A DNA stretch of 6,015 bases from Acidiferrobacterales bacterium (lineage in GTDB: Bacteria; Pseudomonadota; Gammaproteobacteria; Acidiferrobacterales; Sulfurifustaceae). Positions 1-5,672 of this stretch are shown here, in pieces. The stretch lies in the NCBI GenBank assembly GCA_015492195.1, contig WGFP01000193.1, forward strand, positions 1-6,015, in the 5' to 3' direction. The notes below the pieces were generated by a model. It had not been told where the DNA came from, searched no databases, and worked only from the letters and a program-made list of their open reading frames with translations. The number at the start of each line of letters is the position of its first letter. Within the stretch, counting starts at the first letter, position 1. The translations under genes and the position numbers were made by a program.

Positions 1-238
1 AGGCGCGCCATTGTTGATCTCACGCCGTTCGCTTCGCTCAAGGCTCCGATGGGGCGGCCTGGCCGGCCGGCGCCCGCTTGGGCGCTTTGGCGCGCGTTCG
101 AAGTTTCGCCATCAAGGCACGCCATTGTTGATCTCACGCCGTTCGCTTCGCTCAAGGCTCCGATGGGGCGGCCTGGCCGGCCGGCGCCCGCTTGGGCGCT
201 TTGGCGTGCGTTCGAAGCTTCTCCTTTGAGACGCGCCA
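1..238. repeat. Tandem 114-bp direct repeat, two copies plus a remnant
   Basis: Two head-to-tail copies occupy 1-110 and 115-224 with a period of 114 bp. By hand alignment they differ at only four of 110 positions (5/119, 93/207, 104/218, 108/222). A third start follows at 229-238 (nine of ten bases match) and then diverges, so the array seems to end there. The left end may continue outside the window. Each unit carries the 8-bp palindrome GGCCGGCC (61-68, 175-182) and the hairpin GCGCCC-GCTT-GGGCGC (70-85, 184-199). As 114 is a multiple of three, open frames pass through both copies, but I see no ribosome site or recognisable protein and treat it as non-coding. It lies 31 bp downstream of the hydrolase stop codon, where an intergenic repeat element or 3' structure would sit. 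The family is not identified. Confidence 0.9.
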
Positions 239-269
239 AACCCCGGAGCGTCCGCGACACGGATCAATC

Positions 270-1052
270 TCAACGCGCCTCCATCCCGTGAACAAACCGG
301 ACGATATGGCGTGCAACGGTTGCTCCGTCTTCCAGCAGAATGGAATGTTTCAGACGCGGCAGGATCACCAGTTCCGCGTTGTCGAGTTCGGCTGCGATCA
401 GCCGGTTCAGGCGCGGGCTGCATCCGCCGTCATTTTCTCCGCTCAGCACCAGACAGGGCGCCTTGATCTGGTGCAGCCAGGGCAGCATTTCGGTTTGCGC
501 GTAAATGCGGAACACGTTCAGGAAAATCTCTGGCGGCATGGCCGTCACCTGGTCCAGACGCCGCTGAACGATATCAGGGCTGTTGGCCAGAAACCCGTCC
601 GTGAACCAGCGGCCGGTGAGCGTGGGCAGCACCTCGCGGATGCCTTTTTCCTCCATCGCGTGCACCACCGCGCGGACGTTCGCGGTGTCCTGTTGCGTGC
701 GCCCGGCCGCGGTGGACAACAGCGCCAGCGACAGCACACGGTGCGGATAGTCGCGCGCATAGGCCGGCGCGATCATGCCGCCAAGGGAATGGCCGGCAAA
801 ATGCGCCCGGTCGAAGCCCAGGCGCCGGCGCAAGCGTTCCAGGTCCGCGACCAGATCGTCCAGACCGAATGCGCCTTCGCCAGCCGGCGATGCGCCGTGC
901 CCGCGCAGATCATAGCTGATGACGGTGAAATGCCGGGTCAGCTCCGGCATGGCGAAGCGCCATGTATCGCGCGCCGCGCCAATGCCGTGAATGAGAAACA
1001 GCGGCGGCCCGCTGCCCTCAAGCGAATAGGCGCAATCGATTGCCCGTGTCAT
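270..1052 (-). CDS. Alpha/beta hydrolase (260 aa)
   Basis: A cytosolic alpha/beta-hydrolase-fold enzyme, probably an esterase, lactonase or C-C hydrolase; the substrate cannot be read from sequence. The oxyanion region is LIHGIG (residues 20-25), the nucleophile elbow is GHSLGG with Ser89, the likely acid is Asp208 in SGEND, and the catalytic His is His236 in LKHSILLE. YDLRGHGAS (47-55) is the usual strand 4 signature. The length is normal for the family, with a helical lid at about 120-190. I start at 1052 (MTRAIDCAYS), not at the further upstream ATG at 1127, because the conserved fold begins right after it and its ATG overlaps the stop of the flavin oxidoreductase gene as ATGA. That implies translational coupling and a shared transcript. 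The hydrolase may act on the product of that oxidoreductase, which is an inference from gene order. No signal peptide is visible. Confidence 0.93.
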   Translation of the reverse strand: MTRAIDCAYSLEGSGPPLFLIHGIGAARDTWRFAMPELTRHFTVISYDLRGHGASPAGEGAFGLDDLVADLERLRRRLGFDRAHFAGHSLGGMIAPAYARDYPHRVLSLALLSTAAGRTQQDTANVRAVVHAMEEKGIREVLPTLTGRWFTDGFLANSPDIVQRRLDQVTAMPPEIFLNVFRIYAQTEMLPWLHQIKAPCLVLSGENDGGCSPRLNRLIAAELDNAELVILPRLKHSILLEDGATVARHIVRFVHGMEAR

Positions 1053-2098
1053 TTCGCCGCCTGTGGCGCGGGCTTCATGGCGCTGGAAAATACCGGCGCG
1101 ACCTCCTCGGCGAATTGCGCGATACAATCGAGGGTCGCGCCCTGATCGACGCCGAAATTGACGCTCAGGATGAACCGGTCGATACCCAGATCGCTGTAGA
1201 CCCCAAGCTTGTCGATCATTTCCTGCGCGGAGCCGATAAGCAGGCTTTCGGCCAGTTGCTCGCGGGTCTGTTCGCGCGGCAGTTCCCTGATCAGCCCGTT
1301 CTCGACAATGCCGGGCCCGGTGAACACGTTGTCGAAGCGGGCGTAGTATTTTTCCGCCTGCGCCAGCCGCGATGCGCGCTCGCCATCGCTGTTGGTCACG
1401 AACCCCAGTCTCGACAGGGACAACGTGAGGTTCTTGCCCGCCTCGCCCATTTCGTCTTTGGCGCGGTTGAAGCCCGACACCTGGTCAAGCAGCAACTGGT
1501 GGCGCCCCGCCAGCGGCGTCGTCTGTATGTGGAAACCGCGTTTGGCGCAGTGATAGACGCCCTGCGGATTGAGCACCGCCATCATCAGTTGCGGCCCGCC
1601 CGGCGATATCGGCCGCGGCATGATGGTGAGCGGGTCGAATTTGTAATACTGCCCGTCCCAGGAAACCTCTTCCTCGCTCAGAAGTTTTTGCAGCACCTCC
1701 AGGGACTCGTTGAACCTGTCCAGGCTCTCCTCCATGGGGACACCCAGCCGCTCCATCTCGAAGGCAAAGGCGCCGCGCCCGACCCCGAGCATCAAGCGCC
1801 CCTTGGTGAAGATCTCGGCGGCGATGACTTCGCCGGCGAATATGCGCATGTCATGCAGCGGCAGAACCGCGACCGAGGTGAGGATCTTCACGCGAGCGGT
1901 ATGCGCCGCGATCAGCGTGGCGAACTGCAGCGGGGCCGGCATCATCAGGATATTCACCAGATGGTGTTCGGTGATGGAAACCGACTCATAGCCGAGTCTG
2001 TCGGCAAGGACCGCCTGTTCGAGCATGTCGTTGAATATGCGCGCGCCGCCATAGGACTTGTCAGGATAATAGGGGCTGAGCTGAATGGTGAATTCCAC
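1049..2098 (-). CDS. LLM-class flavin-dependent oxidoreductase (bacterial luciferase-like)
   Basis: A 349-residue TIM-barrel protein of the luciferase-like monooxygenase family, which uses reduced flavin (FMNH2 or F420, depending on subgroup) and usually O2. The N-terminal strand MEFTIQLSP, the motif ITEHH (42-46) and the block FTKGRLMLGVGRG (97-109) are typical of the family, as is the length. Residues 142-175 match the segment where related monooxygenases carry the YY-x-F and P-R-P-x-x-PGGPQ signature. The substrate is unknown; relatives oxidise alkanals, alkanesulfonates, heterocycles and similar compounds, and need a separate flavin reductase unless they are F420 enzymes. No reductase gene is present in this window. 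The gene is first in a two-gene operon with the alpha/beta hydrolase, overlapping it by 4 bp. The ribosome site before 2098 is weak. It is separated from the upstream GST gene by about 198 bp. Confidence 0.93.
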   Translation of the reverse strand: MEFTIQLSPYYPDKSYGGARIFNDMLEQAVLADRLGYESVSITEHHLVNILMMPAPLQFATLIAAHTARVKILTSVAVLPLHDMRIFAGEVIAAEIFTKGRLMLGVGRGAFAFEMERLGVPMEESLDRFNESLEVLQKLLSEEEVSWDGQYYKFDPLTIMPRPISPGGPQLMMAVLNPQGVYHCAKRGFHIQTTPLAGRHQLLLDQVSGFNRAKDEMGEAGKNLTLSLSRLGFVTNSDGERASRLAQAEKYYARFDNVFTGPGIVENGLIRELPREQTREQLAESLLIGSAQEMIDKLGVYSDLGIDRFILSVNFGVDQGATLDCIAQFAEEVAPVFSSAMKPAPQAAK

Positions 2099-2167
2099 GG
2101 ATGTCTCGCTCGCAAAGGCCGGGGCGACAGGAGGGTCCAGGGCGACTTTGGCAAACCCCCGGGCAAT

Positions 2168-2173
2168 AGTATA
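2168..2173 (-). promoter_or_regulatory. Possible -10 element for the oxidoreductase-hydrolase operon
   Basis: On the minus strand 2173-2168 reads TATACT, five of six matches to the sigma70 -10 consensus, in the 198-bp gap upstream of the flavin oxidoreductase. No good -35 box lies 16-18 bp upstream, so this may need an activator or may be chance. It would give a leader of about 60 nt. The rest of the gap (2099-2296) shows no gene. Confidence 0.25.
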
Positions 2174-2281
2174 CGGGAATCACGGGGGATTATTCGTCTC
2201 GCGGCCATATCGGTGCTGCGCGCCGGGCCTGCGGCGGCGCGGCCTGACCCGGCCGGGGGCGTCCGCGCCGCTGGAACGATC

Positions 2282-2307
2282 CCAAGCCGTGGCTTGTCAG
2301 GGCTTGG
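2282..2307 (-). terminator. Possible hairpin at the 3' end of the GST gene
   Basis: CCAAGCC (2282-2288) can pair with GGCTTGG (2301-2307) across a 12-nt loop, and also with GGCTTG at 2291-2296 across a 2-nt loop, so two mutually exclusive stems exist. The structure overlaps the GST stop codon (2299-2297). No U-run follows on the minus strand, so it is at best a weak or factor-assisted terminator. Confidence 0.25.
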
Positions 2308-3181
2308 TTTCAGCCGGTTCCAGTTTGTCCTGGGTTTTGTTTTCAAAATCGCCGGCCTCGTGGCGTTCGCGGAGCTGTTCTTCCAGAGGCCCCGAAACGC
2401 GGTTGACCATGCGCCCGCGCCCGACTGCCGCGCGGCGCGCGATCTGCTTCGTCCACCGGTTGACGTGCGTGTAGCTCTTCGCATCGAGGAATTCGGCCGC
2501 GTCATAGGCCTTGTTCAGCACCAGTGCGCCATACCACGGCCAGATGGCCATATCGGCGATCGTGTACTCGTCCGCGCACATATATTCGTTGTCCGCCAGA
2601 TGCCGGTCGAGCACATCGAGCTGGCGCTTCACTTCCATGGCGTACCGGTCGATTGCATATTCGAACTTTTCCGGCGCATAGGCGTAAAAATGCCCGAACC
2701 CGCCGCCGAGATAGGGCGCGCTGCCCATCTGCCAGAACAGCCAGTTGAGGCATTCGGCCCGCTTCGCCGGGTCGCCGGGCAAGAACGCGCCGAATTTTTC
2801 CGCCAGATAAAGCAGGATCGCGCCGGATTCGAACACCCGTATCGGGGGCGCGGCGCCGTGGTCCACCATAGCCGGGATCTTGGAGTTGGGATTGATCTCG
2901 ACAAATCCGCTGGAAAACTGTTCGCCGTCGTTGATCCGGATCAGCCAGGCGTCATATTCCGCCCCGTCGTGCCCCGCCGCCAGCAGTTCTTCCAGCATCA
3001 CCGTCACCTTCACGCCGTTGGGTGTCGCGAGTGAATAAAGCTGGATCGGGTGCCGTCCCACGGGCAGGTCCCTGTCATGGGTCGCGCCGGCCACCGGGCG
3101 GTTGATATTGGCAAACGCGCCACCGCTTTCCATCTCCCATTTCCAGACTTTCGGCGGTGTATAGGCGGAGGCGTCATTCAT
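2297..3181 (-). CDS. yghU: YghU-type glutathione S-transferase / disulfide-bond reductase
   Basis: A 294-residue cytosolic GST of the Nu class, very similar along its whole length to E. coli YghU as I recall it. YghU binds two glutathiones per subunit and reduces organic disulfides, with weak transferase activity. The N-terminal extension specific to this class is present (KVWKWE at 11-16 and FANINRP at 23-29), followed by the thioredoxin-like domain with HPIQLYSLATPNG (44-56), the NSKIPA loop holding the cis-proline (99-104) and FESG for the gamma-glutamyl group (117-120). The helical domain contains LNWLFWQMGSAPYLGGGFGHFY (145-166) and TIADMAIWPW (207-216). I start at 3181 because YghU begins with this TPPKVW region; the frame is open up to 3367, but those 62 extra residues are not protein-like and overlap the Doc gene. 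No clear ribosome site is seen and it appears to be a single-gene unit. A role in thiol or electrophile stress is expected from the family. Confidence 0.96.
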   Translation of the reverse strand: MNDASAYTPPKVWKWEMESGGAFANINRPVAGATHDRDLPVGRHPIQLYSLATPNGVKVTVMLEELLAAGHDGAEYDAWLIRINDGEQFSSGFVEINPNSKIPAMVDHGAAPPIRVFESGAILLYLAEKFGAFLPGDPAKRAECLNWLFWQMGSAPYLGGGFGHFYAYAPEKFEYAIDRYAMEVKRQLDVLDRHLADNEYMCADEYTIADMAIWPWYGALVLNKAYDAAEFLDAKSYTHVNRWTKQIARRAAVGRGRMVNRVSGPLEEQLRERHEAGDFENKTQDKLEPAETKP

Positions 3182-3273
3182 GGGGGCGGGATCCCTGTGG
3201 TGCGTAAGGCGCGGGCGAACAGGTTTAGCGCAACGGGCGGGGGGATGCACGGGGTGATTTCGGTCGCCCTGCT

Positions 3274-3681
3274 TTAGCCGCCGGCGACGATATTGGCCGC
3301 AATCCACGCGGCCAGATCGTCCTGCGACAGCGTGCCGTCCGCCACGCTCAGCATCGTCAATACACAATCGCCGTCAGACGCCGCCAACTCAAAACCATTG
3401 AGCGCCAGAAATAATTCCGCGCACACAAAAGCGGTGCGCTTGTTGCCATCAATGAACGGATGGTTTTTGACGATCCCGTAAGCATAAGCCGCCGCCAGCT
3501 TCGCTACCCCTTCGCGGCCCGCACGGGCGGGCCTGTCATAGGCAAACATGTTTTGAGGTCGCGCCAGAGCCGATTCCAGAAGGCTTTTGTCTCTCACGCC
3601 CTCAAGGCCGCCATGTTCGGCCAGCTGCTCATCATGGATTGCGACAACGATCTCGTTACGGACCCAGAGGATTTCCGTCAT
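3274..3681 (-). CDS. doc: Doc-type toxin of a type II toxin-antitoxin system
   Basis: A 135-residue Fic-fold protein of the death-on-curing family. The signature HPFIDGNKR (residues 74-82) is the Doc form of the Fic motif, ending GNKR where AMP-transferring Fic proteins have GNGR. Doc of phage P1 acts as a kinase that phosphorylates elongation factor EF-Tu and stops translation; I infer the same here. The protein is about full length for the family and has the expected N-terminal helix region (IHDEQLAEHGGLEGVRDKSLLESAL at 15-39, cut here for description: key residues H16, E22, H23, G24, G25). Its ATG overlaps the antitoxin stop codon as ATGA, the usual antitoxin-first order. The partner is an AbrB-fold protein rather than Phd. 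The toxin is co-transcribed from the promoter at about 3947-3975. A gap of 92 bp with no visible gene separates it from the GST start. Confidence 0.93.
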   Translation of the reverse strand: MTEILWVRNEIVVAIHDEQLAEHGGLEGVRDKSLLESALARPQNMFAYDRPARAGREGVAKLAAAYAYGIVKNHPFIDGNKRTAFVCAELFLALNGFELAASDGDCVLTMLSVADGTLSQDDLAAWIAANIVAGG

Positions 3682-3899
3682 TTGGCAAGTTCATGCAACA
3701 CGGCCCGGCGCTTTTTCATGATTTTTCGCGCCACATCCATTTGCTGGCTGAATTCGTCGTCATAGGGCGTGATCGTGTAGCCGTCCGGCGTTTCCGTCAG
3801 ATAGACAAGATCGCCGCTCTCCAAATTCATCCTGTCGCGGATTTCCCGGGGCAAAACCATGCCCACCGAGTTGCCAATCCTTGTCAGCTTCAGCTTCAT
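3678..3899 (-). CDS. AbrB/MazE/SpoVT-fold antitoxin
   Basis: A 73-residue DNA-binding antitoxin. Residues 1-45 form a swapped-hairpin AbrB domain, seen in MKLKLTRIGNSVGMVLPREI (1-20) and NLESGDLVYLTETPDGYTI (25-43). The charged C-terminal tail, about 46-73 with a KKRR patch at 62-65, should bind and neutralise the Doc toxin. I chose the ATG at 3899 because this family begins directly with MKLKLTRIGNS; an ATG at 3938 in the same frame would add 13 residues from AT-rich promoter DNA. An AAAGG ribosome site lies 10 nt upstream (3914-3910). The stop codon overlaps the toxin start. Antitoxins of this fold bind palindromes at their own promoter, which fits the CATATG palindromes upstream. Confidence 0.93.
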   Translation of the reverse strand: MKLKLTRIGNSVGMVLPREIRDRMNLESGDLVYLTETPDGYTITPYDDEFSQQMDVARKIMKKRRAVLHELAK

Positions 3900-3920
3900 G
3901 ACCGGGGTGCCTTTTGTAAT

Positions 3921-3964
3921 TACATATATAAAAACCACAAATACATATGTTACTACATATGTAG
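3921..3964. promoter_or_regulatory. Putative operator: three TACATAT sites
   Basis: A perfect 12-bp palindrome CTACATATGTAG lies at 3953-3964, the 8-bp palindrome ACATATGT at 3943-3950, and a half-like site TACATATATA at 3921-3930. The starts of TACATAT are at 3921, 3942 and 3954, that is 21 and 12 bp apart. The 12-bp palindrome lies exactly in the spacer of the predicted promoter. This fits autorepression by the AbrB-fold antitoxin or its complex with Doc, which is inference. Confidence 0.6.
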
Positions 3965-3975
3965 GTGTTTATCAA
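3947..3975 (-). promoter_or_regulatory. Predicted sigma70 promoter of the antitoxin-toxin operon
   Basis: On the minus strand the -35 box is TTGATA (3975-3970, five of six consensus bases) and the -10 box is TAACAT (3952-3947, four of six), with a 17-bp spacer (3969-3953). The start site would be near 3940, leaving a leader of about 40 nt before the antitoxin ATG at 3899. Confidence 0.55.
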
Positions 3976-3979
3976 GCCC

Positions 3980-4006
3980 CACGCGCAGAGGCTAGCCTGG
4001 CGCGTG
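3980..4006 (-). terminator. GC-rich hairpin between nuclease and toxin-antitoxin genes
   Basis: CACGCGC (3980-3986) pairs with GCGCGTG (4000-4006), and the enclosed sequence contains the 10-bp palindrome AGGCTAGCCT (3989-3998), so a long interrupted stem can form. It lies downstream of the nuclease stop and just upstream of the toxin-antitoxin promoter, where a terminator is expected. No U-run follows on the minus strand, so termination activity is uncertain; it could also be a protein-binding site. Confidence 0.35.
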
Positions 4007-4024
4007 TAAACCTGAAATTGTGCG

Positions 4025-4046
4025 CATAAACAGGGACCTGTTTATG
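4025..4046. repeat. Perfect 22-bp interrupted palindrome across the nuclease stop codon
   Basis: The arms CATAAACAGG (4025-4034) and CCTGTTTATG (4037-4046) are exact reverse complements separated by GA. The right arm contains the nuclease stop TAA (4044-4042). RNA from this region could form a 9-bp stem with a 4-nt loop. There is no following U-run, so a simple intrinsic terminator is doubtful; a binding site or mobile-element end are alternatives. Confidence 0.6.
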
Positions 4047-5112
4047 AGTCCAAGACCGAATCTGATGGACTCTCAACCTCGAATTCTTCCAGCAAGAAAT
4101 CAATGGTGGCAGGATCGCGAAGTTTGCAGACAATATGTGGATTGGCAAATATACCTTTGAAGGTTTTCGCCTGTGCAGGATCGAACACCTTCTTCCACTC
4201 AATCCCCACGACATATTCAGCTAATGTTGGATCGTCCGAATCATGCATCAATCCCGGATGCTCAAGCGGCTGATCGAACAGCGGGCCATCCGGTGTTTGG
4301 AACTCTGAGCCGATCGCTTTTTCGGATGTGACTATGCCGTGTCCGATATAGCCGTTCCCTTTGTCATAAACGAAAACGTTATCGCCAACGCTCAGTTGAT
4401 CGAGCGACTTCGAATAAAATTCTCCACCGCCAGCCGCGACAAAGCCATATTGTTTGTAGTCTTCCCACGATCGGTTTTCATTCAGCCCGGCGTTCACAAA
4501 TAAGTATCCCGACCAAGGCGGGCGTACCTTTCGTTCGTATCGCTCTTCGACTTCTGACTGATCAAGCAGGAAGTTAGTCGTCAACCACTCCTGACCATCT
4601 GTTTCAAAGACATTAAAGAACGCTGTGTTGATACTGACGCCGTGTTCTTCAGACAAATATTCAACAATTCGCCGGGATGCTGGATCAAGTTCGCTTGCAA
4701 CAATCAACATTGAGTGCGATCCATTGAGCCTTTCGGGAATCCGTTCGCCAAAATGGTCCTGAAACACAATTGTTAAACGTTTCTGATGATACCGCTCCGC
4801 CATTTCATAAATTTGAGGTGTAACCAACGTTCGAATCCATGAACCATAGTCCAACACCTGCGCCACGATATCGCGCGGTGTCCGATCCTTTTTTAGTTCT
4901 ATTGCGATCAACCCACCTGTCCGATCAAGCGCCAGAAGATCAATATATTTCCCATGGTCAGTGGAAACTTGCCGCCCGATGATAACGGCATCCAAACCCA
5001 ATAATCCCGGATCATTTGCAACCCATTCTTCAATGAGACTTTCTTTGGAAAGTGCTCGCGCCTGCGCTTTCACAAGTTTCCCGTTTTCCACTTTGAAAAG
5101 ATTGCTCATCAT
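4042..5112 (-). CDS. NucS-like PD-(D/E)XK nuclease fused to a PUA/EVE-like C-terminal domain
   Basis: A 356-residue predicted DNA nuclease. The N-terminal part (about 20-140) resembles the endonuclease NucS/DUF91 catalytic domain: LIEEWVANDPGLLG (26-39), then YIDLLALD with Asp58, IAIELKK with Glu72 and Lys74, and VAQVLDYGSW with Gln85. This gives the full D-x13-E-x-K core plus the Q seen in that family. After a linker (140-195), residues 200-340 read as a separate beta-rich domain: PWSGYLFVNAG, then SWEDYKQYGFVAAGGG (215-230), LSVGDNVFVYDKGNGYIGHG (240-259) and VVGIEWKKVF (301-310). The pattern of a GD-x-VFVY strand followed by GYIG-x-G suggests a PUA/EVE-like fold, which often reads modified bases; this is inference. 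The gene is AT-richer than its neighbours (two lines sampled by hand gave 45 and 47% GC). ATG codons at 5112 and 5109 both fit an AGGG site; spacing favours 5109 slightly. The gene starts 29 bp after the V4R-like gene. Confidence 0.8.
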   Translation of the reverse strand: MMSNLFKVENGKLVKAQARALSKESLIEEWVANDPGLLGLDAVIIGRQVSTDHGKYIDLLALDRTGGLIAIELKKDRTPRDIVAQVLDYGSWIRTLVTPQIYEMAERYHQKRLTIVFQDHFGERIPERLNGSHSMLIVASELDPASRRIVEYLSEEHGVSINTAFFNVFETDGQEWLTTNFLLDQSEVEERYERKVRPPWSGYLFVNAGLNENRSWEDYKQYGFVAAGGGEFYSKSLDQLSVGDNVFVYDKGNGYIGHGIVTSEKAIGSEFQTPDGPLFDQPLEHPGLMHDSDDPTLAEYVVGIEWKKVFDPAQAKTFKGIFANPHIVCKLRDPATIDFLLEEFEVESPSDSVLDS

Positions 5113-5141
5113 TTGGCCCTGTCATAATTCATTCTTTTTAA

Positions 5142-5669
5142 TCACCCCACCCGCACCTCAAACACACATTCCCCCCCGCCCTCATTCGCGCAGCGGGTTT
5201 CTTCGCAGGTTAGCGTGTGCGGGCCGTCTGTGCTTTCGCCGGCGACCCAGGCGAGTGCGCCGGGGAAGCAGCCGGTGAAGAGGTAGCAGAGCTTGCCGGG
5301 CCGGTTTTCGGCGTTGCCGAGCACGAAGCAGGAGTTTTTCACCCGCACCTCGCCGCAGCCGGTTTCCGGGTCGATCGATCCGCCGTCGAACTGCGCCCAG
5401 CCGCGTTGCGACAGGCGTTTGAGATAGTGGTGGAAGACCGCCATGCCGGTGAGGCCGTGGACCTTTGCCTCGTGCGCGCACCAGCTATGGGCGGATTTGT
5501 GGCCCGAGGCGTAGAGTTGCCGGGCATAGGCCGCCCGGCCGATGGCGTCCTCGACGACGTTCTGGTTGTTGATGAAAAAATGCCGCGGCAGATAGATCAT
5601 GGGCAGGCCGTCAGTGGTCCAGATGCCGGTTTTTTCATCCACGTCGATGGGAACCTGCGGATCGCCCAT
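5142..5669 (-). CDS. V4R-like small-molecule-binding domain protein, possibly zinc-binding
   Basis: A 175-residue protein of no certain function. The C-terminal half resembles V4R (4-vinyl reductase) domains, found in BchJ and in the sensor part of aromatic-responsive regulators such as DmpR and MopR. The end reads TCEETRCANEGGGECVFEV (154-172). Candidate zinc ligands are Cys134, Glu157, Cys160 and Cys168, whose spacing (23, 3, 8) equals that of the MopR zinc site as I recall it (Cys155, Glu178, Cys181, Cys189). The N-terminal half contains GLPMIYLPRHFFINN (21-35) and a His/Trp/Cys-rich stretch, AHSWCAHEAKVHGL (60-73). There is no DNA-binding or ATPase domain, so it stands alone. It begins 3 bp after the dipeptidase stop with a GGGGGA ribosome site inside that gene's end, so the two are surely co-transcribed. 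It may be an accessory or sensor protein for the dipeptidase's substrate pathway (inference). Confidence 0.75.
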   Translation of the reverse strand: MGDPQVPIDVDEKTGIWTTDGLPMIYLPRHFFINNQNVVEDAIGRAAYARQLYASGHKSAHSWCAHEAKVHGLTGMAVFHHYLKRLSQRGWAQFDGGSIDPETGCGEVRVKNSCFVLGNAENRPGKLCYLFTGCFPGALAWVAGESTDGPHTLTCEETRCANEGGGECVFEVRVG

Positions 5670-5672
5670 GGC

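Noticed and set aside
1..238. CRISPR array
   Set aside because: The repeated unit is 110 bp with only a 4-bp gap; there are no 25-40 bp repeats with unique spacers.
11..291. Short plus-strand frames through the 114-bp repeat, encoding a 38-residue repeat
   Set aside because: They stay open only because 114 is divisible by three. There is no ribosome site, and the Arg/Gly/Pro-rich composition is typical of translated GC-rich non-coding DNA.
1053..1127. Longer start for the alpha/beta hydrolase
   Set aside because: The extra 25 residues overlap the oxidoreductase gene and are not hydrolase-like; the ATGA-coupled ATG at 1052 fits better.
192..1145. Plus-strand open frame of 317 codons
   Set aside because: Antisense to the alpha/beta hydrolase, which carries an intact catalytic triad; it also starts inside the repeat.
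1040..3034. Long plus-strand open frame of 664 codons
   Set aside because: It is antisense to the flavin oxidoreductase and GST genes, both of which have clear family motifs; its protein has no recognisable domain. Such frames arise from GC-rich codon use on the opposite strand.
3182..3273. Promoter for the GST gene in the short gap after the toxin
   Set aside because: I found no convincing -35/-10 pair or ribosome site in these 92 bp.
3182..3367. Longer start for the GST
   Set aside because: The extra residues are Arg/Pro-rich, overlap the Doc gene and are absent from YghU proteins.
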